Shown in pieces: positions 41,347 through 51,294 of a stretch of 64,000 bases of DNA. The stretch's first letter is position 1. Every line of letters begins with the position of its first letter. The notes under the pieces were generated by a model that searched no databases, was not told the origin of the DNA, and saw only the letters and a program-made list of their open reading frames with translations. The DNA is taken from contig JAJEFA010000004.1 of assembly GCA_022820725.1 (NCBI GenBank), positions 1 through 64,000 of the forward strand, read 5' to 3'. Source of the DNA: Candidatus Binatia bacterium (GTDB lineage Bacteria > Desulfobacterota > Binatia > Bin18). A program made the translations under genes and the position numbers.

Positions 41347-41532
41347 AGTCTTCTTCCCCTTGATTGCGTGGTGTGTCTGCCTGGTTTCCGGTATAACACT
41401 GCTCGGTCTGGCCTGACCAGAGCGGCCTTTCCCCGAAAATGAGAAATCTCTAATCTTGGTCTCATCTTTCTCTCATATGCAGTTGCCATACTGAACGTCA
41501 AAGAACACAGCAGCTCTCAAGAGAGGAGGAGT

Positions 41533-43017
41533 ATGATGCAGACGAAGAAAAGAGTAGTGATCGGAGCACTGACGGTTTCCCTGGCCTTCGGGGGCTTTAC
41601 CCTGGGTCGGGTGACCCAAATGGATGTGGTCCAAGCGGCGCCGGAAACGGCAGCTCCCCGGCCCACCGTCACGCCGTCCGGATTACCCTCATTTGCCGAC
41701 CTGGCCGACCATGTCTCGCCGGCCGTGGTCCACGTTCGCGTTGTTGGTGTCGAAAGGGCGTCCGAGCGTGACCACCCCTCTTTTGGAAGAAGGGGCGACC
41801 AACGTAATCCGTTCGGTCCCCAATTCCCGTTCCCGCCCGGATTTGGCGGCCCGCGTCCTCACCAGGGTATCCCGCGTCGCAGTTCCGGTTCCGGATTTAT
41901 TATCCGCAAAGACGGGCTGATCATCACCAATAATCATGTAGTCGAGGGCGCAAGCGAGATTATGGTCAACCTCCCGGACGAGCGTGAATATCAGGCGACG
42001 GTCCTCGGCCGCGACCCCAAAACCGACCTGGCCGTGCTCAAGGTTGAATCCGAGCAGGATTTGCCGGTCGCCACTCTGGGCGATTCCGAAGATGTCCGCG
42101 TCGGTGACTGGGTCATGGCCATTGGCAACCCGTTTGGGCTGAGTAATACCGTGACCGCCGGCATCGTCAGTGCCAAAAGTCGAACCATCGGGGCCGGTCC
42201 GTACGATGATTTCATCCAGACCGACGCCTCCATTAACCCCGGCAACTCGGGAGGGCCGCTGTTCAACGAAAAGGGCGAAGTCGTTGGCATCAACACCGCG
42301 ATCTTTGGCAATGGCGGTGGGAATATCGGTATTGGTTTTGCCATCCCGATCAACCTGGCCAAGCAACTCGTGCCCGCCCTGGAGACCAAAGGCCATGTGA
42401 CGCGCGGCTGGCTGGGAGTCACCATCCAGAAAATGACCACAGAGCTGGCGGAATCCCTCGGTCTCGACGAGCCACATGGTGCCCTGGTTGCCGACGTCAC
42501 CACAGACAGCCCGGCCGATAAAGGCGGCCTGGAACGTGGCGATGTCATTGTCGGCTACGACGGCCATATAGTGAAAGAAAATGCCGACCTGCCCCTGCTG
42601 GTCGCCAGCACGAAAGCCGGAACAAAAGTTCCTATTGACGTGGTGCGCGATGGAAAGACCAGGACGCTGACAGTCGAAATCGCCAAACTTGACGAGCCCG
42701 AAGTCGCCAGCGGACCTGAAGCCACCAAAAGAGGCAAGTGGGGGATGGCGCTGCGTGAGCTCACGCCGGAAGAGCGGGACCGGATGCGTCTCAAAGCCGC
42801 TGAAGGGGTCATCGTGGCTGGCGTGCGACCCGACAGTCCGGCCGCGGACGCCGGAGTCCGTGAGGGAGACGTGATCCTTGAGGTCAACCGAACCCCAATC
42901 AAAACGGTAGACGAACTCAAAAAGGCAATTACTACAGTGACGGAAGACAAGCCGCTGCTGCTCCTGCTCCGGCGGAATAACAGCGTGAACCATTATGCCT
43001 CTCTGTCGGTAAAATAG
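41533..43017 (+). CDS. HtrA/DegP-family periplasmic serine protease
   Basis: 494 residues. N-terminal signal (about 1-37) then trypsin-like domain with triad His in IITNNHVVEGA, Asp in KTDLAVLKV and Ser in NPGNSGGPLFNE. Two PDZ domains follow (about 283-375 with RGWLGVTIQKMTTELAESLGL, and about 395-490 with GVIVAGVRPDSPAADAGVREGDVILEVN). The 494-residue length and double PDZ are DegP/DegQ-like. It degrades or refolds misfolded periplasmic proteins. GAGAGGAGGAG precedes the ATG. Confidence 0.94.
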   Translation: MMQTKKRVVIGALTVSLAFGGFTLGRVTQMDVVQAAPETAAPRPTVTPSGLPSFADLADHVSPAVVHVRVVGVERASERDHPSFGRRGDQRNPFGPQFPFPPGFGGPRPHQGIPRRSSGSGFIIRKDGLIITNNHVVEGASEIMVNLPDEREYQATVLGRDPKTDLAVLKVESEQDLPVATLGDSEDVRVGDWVMAIGNPFGLSNTVTAGIVSAKSRTIGAGPYDDFIQTDASINPGNSGGPLFNEKGEVVGINTAIFGNGGGNIGIGFAIPINLAKQLVPALETKGHVTRGWLGVTIQKMTTELAESLGLDEPHGALVADVTTDSPADKGGLERGDVIVGYDGHIVKENADLPLLVASTKAGTKVPIDVVRDGKTRTLTVEIAKLDEPEVASGPEATKRGKWGMALRELTPEERDRMRLKAAEGVIVAGVRPDSPAADAGVREGDVILEVNRTPIKTVDELKKAITTVTEDKPLLLLLRRNNSVNHYASLSVK

Positions 43018-43179
43018 TCCACCAGTTTCATGTGATGCACACTCCCAGGAACCGGTGTTCGCCAGACATGGGGATCGCTGGGCCGGGGATAGCCCGCCCT
43101 GGGGGATTGCAGAAATATCTGGAACAGGTAAGGCTTGCAGGCGGACGAAGAATTCACGAAGGAAGAAGGAGAAGGATTC

Positions 43180-44034
43180 ATGCACGCACTATTCACGTCT
43201 CGGTTTTTCCACTACTGCCTCGCTCTGGGTATTGGCCTGCTCTTCACCGGCCCGGTACGGGCCGATCACCACGCTGCGGCAGAAGGCGTCGATCCTGCCC
43301 TGCAAGCCGCCATTGACGGAGAACATCGCTCGGCCGAGCATAAGGCGCGCGACCAATACCGCCGTCCCGCGCAAACCCTGACCTGGATGGGCCTCAAGCC
43401 GGATATGATGGTGGTCGAAATCTCACCGTCAAGAGGCTGGTACACCGAGATTCTGGCCCCTTATCTGAAAGACCAGGGAAGCTTATACCTGGCCGGGTTC
43501 GATCGGGAATCAGAGGTTGCGTACATGAAGCGGCTGAACGCCCTTCTGGACGAGAAACTGGCCGCTAATCCCGAAGTGTATGGCACGCCAACGGTGACCG
43601 AACTCGCCCCGCCCAACAAAGTCGATATCGCCCCCGCCGGCTCGGCGGATATGGTGTTGACCTTCCGTAACGTCCACAACTGGATGAGCGCCGGGACGGC
43701 CGACGGGGTTTTTGCCGCCATGTGCGCGGCGCTTAAGCCGGGCGGGATTCTCGGTCTGGTAGAGCACCGGGCCGACCCCAACACGGAACAGGACCCTAAG
43801 GCGTCTTCGGGTTATGTGACCGAAGCGGAGACCGTTCGAATGGCAGAAAAAGCGGGCTTCAAGCTCGTGGACCAAACTGAGATAAACGCCAATCCGAAGG
43901 ATACACGCGATCATCCTAAGGGCGTGTGGACCCTGCCACCCGCTCTCAGTCTCGGAGACGAGGACAGGGAAAAATATCTGGCGATTGGAGAGAGCGACCG
44001 CATGACGCTCAAGTTTAAAAAGCCGGCGGAGTGA
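43180..44034 (+). CDS. secreted methyltransferase-like protein (COG4798 type)
   Basis: 284 residues from ATG 43180 (GAAGGAGAAGG upstream). Signal peptide about 1-28 (ending VRA), then a class I methyltransferase-like fold: LTWMGLKPDMMVVEISPSRGWYTEILAPYLKDQG, SADMVLTFRNVHNWMSAG, and LKPGGILGLVEHRADP. A signal peptide on a SAM-dependent fold is odd because SAM is cytosolic. The SAM loop reads VEISPSRGWYTE rather than the usual GxGxG. It follows the HtrA protease on the same strand, 162 bases away. Confidence 0.83.
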   Translation: MHALFTSRFFHYCLALGIGLLFTGPVRADHHAAAEGVDPALQAAIDGEHRSAEHKARDQYRRPAQTLTWMGLKPDMMVVEISPSRGWYTEILAPYLKDQGSLYLAGFDRESEVAYMKRLNALLDEKLAANPEVYGTPTVTELAPPNKVDIAPAGSADMVLTFRNVHNWMSAGTADGVFAAMCAALKPGGILGLVEHRADPNTEQDPKASSGYVTEAETVRMAEKAGFKLVDQTEINANPKDTRDHPKGVWTLPPALSLGDEDREKYLAIGESDRMTLKFKKPAE

Positions 44035-44052
44035 AGAATCCCCGCCCTGGCG

Positions 44053-44535
44053 CTACTCGCTGCTCATGCGTGCGATTTCCTGAACCGCCTTGACAATGCT
44101 GGCATAGCCGGTGCAGCGGCATAGATTGCCGGCTATGCCGTGCCGAATCTCCGCCTCGGTCGGATTCGGCTTTTCTTTCAGCAGTTGCTGAACCGACAAC
44201 ACCATGCCGGGGGTACAAAAGCCGCACTGCAAAGCGTGGTGTTTGACAAAGGCATCCTGGATCGGATGCAGGTCGCCTGATTGCCGGGCATCTTGTGTCC
44301 AGCCTTCAATGGTGGTGACTGCGGAGCCTGCGACATCGGCAGCCAGAACGGTACACGCCTTGACCGTCAGACCGTCAAGCACAACGGTACACGCGCCGCA
44401 ATTGCCGGTGGCACAGCCGAGGTGGGTGCCGGTGAGGTCGAGCTGATCGCGCAAAAAATCAACCAGGAGCGTACGTGTGTCGACCGTGGCTTCGCACGGT
44501 GCATTGTTCACCGTCAGTTGAATGGTGGTGTGCAT
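44053..44535 (-). CDS. molybdenum hydroxylase 2Fe-2S subunit (CoxS-like)
   Basis: 160 residues. N-terminal plant-type 2Fe-2S cysteines in GCATGNCGACTVVLDG and the C-terminal helical 2Fe-2S domain with CGFCTPGMV and NLCRCTGYA. It passes electrons between the Mo centre and FAD in xanthine-dehydrogenase-family enzymes. Third gene of a set (large, FAD, small subunits; transcribed 47839 to 44053), 35 bases after the FAD subunit. Confidence 0.94.
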   Translation of the reverse strand: MHTTIQLTVNNAPCEATVDTRTLLVDFLRDQLDLTGTHLGCATGNCGACTVVLDGLTVKACTVLAADVAGSAVTTIEGWTQDARQSGDLHPIQDAFVKHHALQCGFCTPGMVLSVQQLLKEKPNPTEAEIRHGIAGNLCRCTGYASIVKAVQEIARMSSE

Positions 44536-44570
44536 AGCCTTCCCATGCCGTTTCTTACGCCGCCCGTTTC

Positions 44571-45449
44571 TTACGCTGCCCGTTCCGAGGCCGTCTTTAC
44601 CGCCCGGCGGGTAAACACCCGGACCATCTCTCGTTTGTAGTCCGCAGCGGCGTGCAATTCTGCGACCGGGTCATGAGCCGTCTCATACGCGGCATCCGCA
44701 ACCGCCTCAATGAAAGTGTCGTCCACGGTCTTACCCTTCAGAGTGTCCTCGATAGCGGTCAAACGGACCGGGACGGGAGCTGCGCCACAGATGCCGACTC
44801 GGATGGACCGACAAGTCCCATCCGAGTTGAGCCCCAGGCACGCGCCCACGCCGACAATGGCAAAACCGCCCTCCACCCGGGTGAACTTTACGTAGGCCGT
44901 ACCGGTGTCCGGGGACAAAACAGGAACACGGATTTCAGTCAGAACCTCATCCGCGCTTAGACTGGTGGTCATATAATCAACAAAGATATCTTTGGCGGCA
45001 ACGGTTCGCTCACCGTTTGGGCCAACAATCCGAAAGGCTGCGTCGAGTAGGACGAGGACGGGTGGATAGTCGGCCGCGGGGTCAAAATGGCCAATCGAGC
45101 CGCCCAACGTCCCGCGGTTACGGACCTGGACATCACCAATACAGGCCGCGGTCTCGCTGAGGATCGGACAGTAGGTTTGCACGACCTCAGACTCGGCCAG
45201 AGAGCGATGGGTCGTACCAGCGCCGATGGCAAGCATGTCGTCGTCCCGGCGAATGGCGTCGAGACCGGTAACATGGTTGAGGCTGATGATATGGGCCGGC
45301 GCGACCAGACCGAGGTTCATACTCGGTAGCAGCGACTGCCCCCCGGCCAGTAGCTTTGCGTCTTCGCCGTCTTGGGCGCACTGGGATAAGAGACGGACGG
45401 CTTCGTCGATTGAGTGCGGCCTATGGAACTGAAGGGGCGCGCGTATCAT
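44571..45449 (-). CDS. molybdenum hydroxylase FAD subunit (CoxM-like)
   Basis: 292 residues. FAD-binding PCMH-type fold: FHRPHSIDEAVRLLSQ, LLAGGQSLLPSMNLGLVAP, GAGTTHRSLAESEVV and NRGTLGGSIGHFDPAADYPPVLV. Both phosphate-contact motifs of the CoxM family (AGGQSL and TLGGS) are visible. Its start codon overlaps the stop of the large subunit (ATGA), so it is translationally coupled. Confidence 0.94.
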   Translation of the reverse strand: MIRAPLQFHRPHSIDEAVRLLSQCAQDGEDAKLLAGGQSLLPSMNLGLVAPAHIISLNHVTGLDAIRRDDDMLAIGAGTTHRSLAESEVVQTYCPILSETAACIGDVQVRNRGTLGGSIGHFDPAADYPPVLVLLDAAFRIVGPNGERTVAAKDIFVDYMTTSLSADEVLTEIRVPVLSPDTGTAYVKFTRVEGGFAIVGVGACLGLNSDGTCRSIRVGICGAAPVPVRLTAIEDTLKGKTVDDTFIEAVADAAYETAHDPVAELHAAADYKREMVRVFTRRAVKTASERAA

Positions 45450-47839
45450 GCCTTCGCCCCTCCGTTATTGCCATTCTTGGCCGCCTGAATCATGCGCCAC
45501 ACCCGTTGAGGAGTCAGCGGGGTATCGTGAATTTTCACTCCAAAGGGCATAAGGGCATTTTCGACCGCGCTGACGATGGTGCCGAATGGGCTGGACACGC
45601 CGGACTCGCCTGCGCCTTTGGTACCGAGTGGTGTAAACGGGCTGGGGACTTCCTGGTGATGAATCTCCACACTCGGCACTTCCACGGCGGTGGGCAGGGT
45701 ATAGTCCATGAACGTCCCGGTCTGGAGTTGGCCGTTGTCATCATAGCTGAGCTGTTCATAGATCAGACCACCGAGCCCTTGCGCGACTGCACCCTGAAAC
45801 TGCCCTTCGACCAGTAACGGGTTAATGACGGTGCCGCAGTCGTGGACGGTCACATAGCGTAGGAGGGTGACGACACCGGTCTCAATATCCACCTCCACCA
45901 CGGCCACACAGGCCGCATAGGGATAGGAGGGATAGGTGTTGATCCGGCCTTTGTCGTCCGGCACGTGATGGATATTGCCCATACGGAAATAGCGCGTGGA
46001 CTCCAAGCCCGGCTCCATATCAAAGGCGTGATGGTCGAAGGGACGTTTATGGACGTACTCGGCAACGTCGTTGAACGCCACCTCCCGGTCGGCCTGCCCC
46101 TTGACACGAATACGGCCCTGTTCGCAGTCCAGATCTTCGGGTGCCGTTTTCAACATACTGGCCGCGACCCGCAGCACCTTATGGTGTACTTCCCGGGCCG
46201 CATACAGCGAGGCTGAGCCTCCCATAAACAAACTGCGCGAACTCCAATTGCCCAGCCCATAGGGGCATGCCTGGGTATCGCCCTGCACAACCCTGACGGT
46301 GCTGAGCGGTACGCCGAGGGCATCCGCCACAATCTGGGCAATGCCGGTTTCATTGCCCGAGCCGGGCGAGGTGACGCCGGTCAGGACGGTAACTTGCCCG
46401 CTCGGGCTGACACGGACGGTGGCGCCTTCATAGCCGCCGATAAAAGAGTCGGGGATGCAGCCGCCCTCGGGTGTGAGCTCAAAGCCCACACCCATGCCAA
46501 TATACCGGCCCTGGGCGTGGAGGCGCTGTTGTTCCTCGGCAAAGCTCTGGTAACCGGCCTTGTCCATGACATCTTGCAACGCCTTGGCATAATCACCGCT
46601 GTCCAGGGTCGCCCCCGAGATTTGTACATAGGGAAACTCGTCCTTGGGCACAAAGTTCTTGAGTCGTACTGCGGCACGGTCCATCTGGACTGTATCGGCA
46701 ACCCGGTCCATGACGCGATCCATGAGAAACGAGGCCGCCTCCTTGCCAAACCCGCGATATGCATTCCAGGGACCCTTGTTGGTGACCACGATGGACAGGT
46801 CCACCTCACAGTTCGGGATTTTGTACGGTCCGGGCACGACAAAGGAGGCCACATAAGACATGCCCCAACCGGCCACCGCAGCCAGGGCTCCGACATCGCC
46901 GATGATGCGCACTTTGAGGCCGACCACGGTTCCGTCCGCCTTGCAGGCGACCGAGAACTTGAGAGTTTGCTCGCGGGCATGGCCACCGGCCATCAAATGT
47001 TCGGTGCGTTCTTCGACCCATTTGACTGGCTTACCGGTTCGCTTCGACAGCAGGCAGGCCAGCGGGTCTTCTTGATAGGTCGGAATCTTGACCCCAAACG
47101 CACCACCCACCTGGGGCTGAATTACCTGGATGTCGTTCTCATCCATCTCCAAGGTGTTGGCCAGGGTTGTGCGCAGGGGATGGGGCGCTTGGGTGGAGAC
47201 CCACAGGGTCAGGCGTTCAGCGCGGTCGTCGTAATGCGCCAGGGCCGCGCGCGGTTCCAGCGGCGTAGCCGTATGGCGGTGCAGGTGGAGGGTGTCGTCC
47301 AGGATATGGTCGGCGTCGGCAAAAGCCCGTTCAACATCACCGCCCTGAAAGCGAACATGCATCAGTTCATTGGTTTCCCACTCAGGGTAGAGCAGGGGGG
47401 AATCCGGCTCCAATGCCCGTTCGGCATCGATCACCACCGGCAGGTCCGCGTACTCGACTTCGATAAGGTTGGCCGCCTCGGTCGCGGCGTGTCTGGTGTC
47501 GGCAACCACCGCGGCCACCGGCGTACCGACATAATGCACCCGGTCAATCGCCAGACAGTAAATATCGGTCGTTTTTCCCCCAAAGGCGCTGGGGTTCAGC
47601 GTATGGGGAATGGGCCTGCTCCACTGCTTGATATCCGCCCCGGTGGCAACGATGCGCACGCCTGGGTGCTGCTGCGCCGCGCCAGTGTCGATACTGAGAA
47701 TCCGGGCGTGGGCATAGGGGCTGCGGACAACGGCCATATAGCCCATGCCCGGCAGACTTACGTCTGCGGTGTATTGTCCCTTGCCGGCCACGAGTTTGGC
47801 ATCCAGGATGCCGCTGACCGCACTGCCGATGTATGCCAT
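45446..47839 (-). CDS. molybdenum hydroxylase large subunit (xanthine dehydrogenase family)
   Basis: 797 residues. Molybdopterin cytosine dinucleotide-binding large subunit: KLVAGKGQYTADVSLPGMGYMAVVRSPYAHARIL at the N-terminus, GGAFGVKIPTYQEDPLACLLSKRTG, WNAYRGFGKEAASFLMDRVMDR, and the catalytic Glu region PLGTKGAGESGVSSPFG. The active-site loop is AYRGFG, without the cysteine of true CO dehydrogenase (AYRCSFR), so an aldehyde or N-heterocycle hydroxylase is likely. First gene of the large, FAD, 2Fe-2S set. Substrate unknown. Confidence 0.94.
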   Translation of the reverse strand: MAYIGSAVSGILDAKLVAGKGQYTADVSLPGMGYMAVVRSPYAHARILSIDTGAAQQHPGVRIVATGADIKQWSRPIPHTLNPSAFGGKTTDIYCLAIDRVHYVGTPVAAVVADTRHAATEAANLIEVEYADLPVVIDAERALEPDSPLLYPEWETNELMHVRFQGGDVERAFADADHILDDTLHLHRHTATPLEPRAALAHYDDRAERLTLWVSTQAPHPLRTTLANTLEMDENDIQVIQPQVGGAFGVKIPTYQEDPLACLLSKRTGKPVKWVEERTEHLMAGGHAREQTLKFSVACKADGTVVGLKVRIIGDVGALAAVAGWGMSYVASFVVPGPYKIPNCEVDLSIVVTNKGPWNAYRGFGKEAASFLMDRVMDRVADTVQMDRAAVRLKNFVPKDEFPYVQISGATLDSGDYAKALQDVMDKAGYQSFAEEQQRLHAQGRYIGMGVGFELTPEGGCIPDSFIGGYEGATVRVSPSGQVTVLTGVTSPGSGNETGIAQIVADALGVPLSTVRVVQGDTQACPYGLGNWSSRSLFMGGSASLYAAREVHHKVLRVAASMLKTAPEDLDCEQGRIRVKGQADREVAFNDVAEYVHKRPFDHHAFDMEPGLESTRYFRMGNIHHVPDDKGRINTYPSYPYAACVAVVEVDIETGVVTLLRYVTVHDCGTVINPLLVEGQFQGAVAQGLGGLIYEQLSYDDNGQLQTGTFMDYTLPTAVEVPSVEIHHQEVPSPFTPLGTKGAGESGVSSPFGTIVSAVENALMPFGVKIHDTPLTPQRVWRMIQAAKNGNNGGAKA

Positions 47840-47899
47840 GCTGAAGAATCCCTTTTCCTCTGTATCGTGCTGGAGCCTAGCGCTCTGAGGTTTTCAGTG

Positions 47900-48886
47900 T
47901 CAATGCGGTTTCGCCTGGTCCTGTTGCCCCGCCTGCTGTGTCCATTTCTCCGTTTCAACCAAGGCGTGGGCGATCCGTTGGCGCAGGGCGTCGGCTGACT
48001 CCGGTGTCCAATCATAGAACCCTTTGCCTGTTTTTACCCCAAGCTCGTCCTGGGCAACTTTTGCGGAGAGGACCGGCGGGATCTTCTGCGACGTTGTGAG
48101 ATGTGGATATAGCCCTTGCATGGCGGCGGAGATCAAGTCCCAGCCGGCCAGCTCAAAAACTTCAAAAATCCCGGCGACCGCCCAGCGTCGGCCAATACTA
48201 TTCTTCATGGCCGTATCAATATCCTGCGGGCTGGCAATACCGTTGTGCACCATGTCAAGGGCTTCACGCAGCAGCGCACCCTGCAAACGATTGAGAATAA
48301 AGCCCGGCACCTCTTTTTGCACGACGACGGGTCGCTTGCCCACGCGCGTGAGTAATCCAGCCAGAGTGTCGAGTGTCGCATCTGACGTTTTCGGCCCACG
48401 CACAATTTCAACAATGGGAATGAGATAGGGGGGGTTGGCATAGTGCGCGACTAAGACCTTATCGACGCGCTGCACGGTATGCATGAACTGACTGGGCATG
48501 AGCGTCGAGGTATTGCTCGCCAGGATGGTATGCGGGGGACAAAGGCGGTCAAGCTGCTCAAAGACGCGTCGCTTCAGTGCTACCTCTTCAAACACCGACT
48601 CAATCACAAGGTCGGCCTCCTCGACTGCCCCTTTCAGATCGAGCTCGGCCCGAATATGGGACAAGGCCGGCCTGGCTTGGTCCTCAGTCAGCGCGCCGAG
48701 TGCGATCAAGCGGGCAAGATTGGCCCGGATGTTTTCCTCCGCTCGGGTCAGGCTCGCTTGGGTGCGCGCATGCATGGTCACGCGATAGCCGGCCAAGGCA
48801 AACTCCTGTGCAATACCGTGGCCCATTAAGCCTGCGCCAACGACGCTAATGCGTTTGATCTCCCGATCGCTCATGTGATTGCTCAT
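47900..48886 (-). CDS. 3-hydroxyacyl-CoA dehydrogenase family protein
   Basis: 328 residues. Rossmann motif ISVVGAGLMGHGIAQEFALAGYRVTM, LVIESVFEEVALKRRVFEQLDRLCPPHTILASNTSTL, the catalytic His region VLVAHYANPPYLIPIVEIV, and the C-terminal domain VVQKEVPGFILNRLQGALLREALDMV and GVKTGKGFYDW. NAD-dependent oxidation of 3-hydroxyacyl-CoA or a related hydroxyacid (the YANPP variant is usual for the L-gulonate/carnitine dehydrogenase branch). ATG 48874 is an alternative start. Confidence 0.9.
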   Translation of the reverse strand: MSNHMSDREIKRISVVGAGLMGHGIAQEFALAGYRVTMHARTQASLTRAEENIRANLARLIALGALTEDQARPALSHIRAELDLKGAVEEADLVIESVFEEVALKRRVFEQLDRLCPPHTILASNTSTLMPSQFMHTVQRVDKVLVAHYANPPYLIPIVEIVRGPKTSDATLDTLAGLLTRVGKRPVVVQKEVPGFILNRLQGALLREALDMVHNGIASPQDIDTAMKNSIGRRWAVAGIFEVFELAGWDLISAAMQGLYPHLTTSQKIPPVLSAKVAQDELGVKTGKGFYDWTPESADALRQRIAHALVETEKWTQQAGQQDQAKPH

Positions 48887-48992
48887 GAGTGAGTGATTAG
48901 CGCACTCTTCGCTCTCCTCCTAGTCCCGAGGTTGTAGCCTCTTTGTCTCAAGCGTGGTTGTATACGGGCGAACAAAAAATTGAGGAGACAAC

Positions 48993-50135
48993 ATGCCAAC
49001 CCAAGTTGCAGAAATGTTCGGAATTGAATACCCCATCTTCGCCTTTACGCACTGCCGTGACGTTGTTGTCGCAGTCAGCAAGGCCGGCGGACTCGGCGTG
49101 CTCGGGGCCGCGATTCACACGGACGAACGCCTGGAAATCGATCTCCAATGGATAGACGATCAACTCGGCGATATCCCGTACGGCGTGGATCTGATGATGC
49201 CCTCAAACTACGTGGGCGCTGCAACCGGCGGGATGGATCAAAAGGCCCTCCAGAAGCACATCCCGGACGAGCACCGGCGGTTCGTTGAGAAACTCCTGGA
49301 GGATGCCGGGGTGCCCGAGTTGCCGGACCATCTGACCGCCTCAAAAAAGGAACGCGGCTTACGCTATTCCCAGAAACAGGCCAAGGGTATCGTGGATATT
49401 GCTTTTGATCACAAGGCGCGGTTTCTGGTCAGTGCGCTCGGTACACCGCCGGATTGGGTGACTGAGGCGGCTCATGCGCGGGGTCTCTACGTTGGGGCCT
49501 TGGCCGGCAAGAAAAAGCACGCCGAACGCCACAAAGCCGCGGGTGTAGACGTGATTATCGCCCAGTCCTACGAAGCCGGAGGACATACCGGAGAGATTGG
49601 CGGCATGGTGCTGATACCGGAAATTGTCGATGCCGTTGCCCCCACCCCGGTACTCGGCGCCGGCGGCATAGGCAGCGGGCGGCAGATGGCCGCAGCCCTG
49701 GCGCTTGGTGCTCAGGGTGTGTGGTGCGGTTCCGTCTGGCTGACGACGGCCGAGTCCGAGCTGGACCGGATGGCCAAGCAGAAGGTGCTGGCCGCAGGGA
49801 CGGATGACACGGTACGAACCCGATCCATGACAGGCAAACACGCCCGCTTTTTACGCTCGGCGTGGACCGAGACCTGGGATCGACCCGACACCCCAGAGCC
49901 CCTTAAAACCCCGCTTCAAAGCGTTTTGAATTATCCTTCCCTGCGCCGCATCGACCACGCCATGAAGGCTCCGGGTGTCACCCCGGAGTCCGGCGCCTAT
50001 CAGTTGTACTCCTATCCCACCGGACAGGGTATTGGCACGCAAAACAGCGTGCGGGCCACCCGTGATGTCGTGCGGGAAATGGTGGAGGGCTATGTCGAAG
50101 CCATCGCCAGATTGAATGAACAGCTTGAGGGGTAG
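48993..50135 (+). CDS. nitronate monooxygenase family protein
   Basis: 380 residues, TIM-barrel FMN protein: MFGIEYPIFAFTHCRDVVVAVSKAGGLGVLGAAIHTDE, AAHARGLYVGALAGKKKHAERHKAAGVDVIIAQSYEAGGHTGEIGG, and PVLGAGGIGSGRQMAAALALGAQGVWCGSVWL. The AGGHTGE and AGGIGSG motifs are the FMN phosphate sites of the family. It oxidises alkyl nitronates or related compounds. There is no direct histidine-motif evidence for the substrate. It is divergent from the 3-hydroxyacyl-CoA dehydrogenase gene. Confidence 0.9.
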   Translation: MPTQVAEMFGIEYPIFAFTHCRDVVVAVSKAGGLGVLGAAIHTDERLEIDLQWIDDQLGDIPYGVDLMMPSNYVGAATGGMDQKALQKHIPDEHRRFVEKLLEDAGVPELPDHLTASKKERGLRYSQKQAKGIVDIAFDHKARFLVSALGTPPDWVTEAAHARGLYVGALAGKKKHAERHKAAGVDVIIAQSYEAGGHTGEIGGMVLIPEIVDAVAPTPVLGAGGIGSGRQMAAALALGAQGVWCGSVWLTTAESELDRMAKQKVLAAGTDDTVRTRSMTGKHARFLRSAWTETWDRPDTPEPLKTPLQSVLNYPSLRRIDHAMKAPGVTPESGAYQLYSYPTGQGIGTQNSVRATRDVVREMVEGYVEAIARLNEQLEG

Positions 50136-50161
50136 ATGGCCGCAGTCCTCACTCACGGGTC

Positions 50162-51241
50162 TCAATACTTGCGCATCACCAACTCGGCAAACTCTGCCAG
50201 CATCTCCCGGCTTGTCTGGGTCGGAGGCAGGATGGTCAGCTCGTGCATCCCCGCTTGCTCTGCTGCACGGATGCGTTCGATAATTTCCTCCGGCGTGCCC
50301 ACCAGACTCGTACCCTGGATCGCCTTGGGGGTCACAAAGCGCCGCTCGTCCGACACCAGATAGGTGCTGTGGCCGTCGTGGAGTTGGAGGTAGCGTTTGT
50401 CGGCCGGCGTCTCCATCCGATCGACATAGGCGCAATACTCCTCCCAGGTGTCTGCAAACGCTGGTGGAATGACCGCCTCATTCTCGGTCAACTGATAGAC
50501 CTCATACACAAAATGGAGTGCGGTGGTGACCCAGGCCCCGCAGGCGTCGATGACCCGATCCGATTCCAAAGTCTCGCCCGGACGCAGAATCACGACGGCG
50601 GTGACGGCGGAAACGTGAAAGGGGTCCGGCAGGCCACGCCCGGCTTTGGCCGCTCCTGCCCGGATCAACTGTAAATGATCGCGCAGGACGCTGGTATCCT
50701 CGTAGAGCAGGGTCGTGAGTCCGTCCCCGAATTCACCCGTGAGGCCCAGCGCCCGTGGTCCGTTGGCGGCAACATAAATCGGAATGGGGTCTTCCAGGTT
50801 GATAAAGCGCAGGTTCTGGTGGAGAAAACGAATCGTGCGGGTGGTGTCACCAAAAGTATAGTCAACCTCTTCCCCGCGCAGGAGCGCCCGCACAACGCGC
50901 AGATATTCGCGGAAAGGTTTAATGCGCATGGGTTTCATGCCCATGACGCGCATGGCCGTATGCCCGGTACCGAGGCCGAGGAAGACACGACCGGGCGCAA
51001 TCTGGTTGATCGAGGCAATGGAATGAGCCGTGACCGGAGCGATACGGCTGCCGGGAATCGAGACTCCGCTGCCAATATGAATCCGCGAGGTATGCTGTGC
51101 GGCCAGCGCCAGGGTGGCATAGCAGTCCGACCAGATCATCTGGGAGTCCGGGACCCAGGCCCGGTCATAGCCCAGGTCCTCGGCGTCTCTTACCAGTTGC
51201 CAGTCATCGATACGGGTGGGAAAGATAATGCCAAACTGCAT
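50162..51241 (-). CDS. LLM class flavin-dependent oxidoreductase
   Basis: 359 residues: MQFGIIFPTRIDDWQLVRDAEDLGYDRAWVPDSQMIWSD, SIASINQIAPGRVFLGLGTGHTAMRVMGMKPMR, PIPIYVAANGPRALGLTGEFGDGLTTLLYED. The pattern resembles the F420-dependent group (methylene-tetrahydromethanopterin reductase-like: GRVFLGLGTGHTA). It is convergent with the nitronate monooxygenase (26 bases). GGAGG lies eight bases upstream of the ATG. Confidence 0.9.
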   Translation of the reverse strand: MQFGIIFPTRIDDWQLVRDAEDLGYDRAWVPDSQMIWSDCYATLALAAQHTSRIHIGSGVSIPGSRIAPVTAHSIASINQIAPGRVFLGLGTGHTAMRVMGMKPMRIKPFREYLRVVRALLRGEEVDYTFGDTTRTIRFLHQNLRFINLEDPIPIYVAANGPRALGLTGEFGDGLTTLLYEDTSVLRDHLQLIRAGAAKAGRGLPDPFHVSAVTAVVILRPGETLESDRVIDACGAWVTTALHFVYEVYQLTENEAVIPPAFADTWEEYCAYVDRMETPADKRYLQLHDGHSTYLVSDERRFVTPKAIQGTSLVGTPEEIIERIRAAEQAGMHELTILPPTQTSREMLAEFAELVMRKY

Positions 51242-51294
51242 GCGTCCTCCTGTTTGCGATTCTGGCGCGGCTCCTTTGGCTTGAAGCCGCAGGC

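Noticed and set aside
44053..47839. Aerobic CO dehydrogenase (coxSML)
   Set aside because: The large subunit has AYRGFG, not the AYRCSFR loop of form I CO dehydrogenase.
46394..47998. Long + strand open frame opposite the molybdenum hydroxylase large subunit
   Set aside because: The minus strand has clear family motifs; the + frame is a codon-bias shadow.
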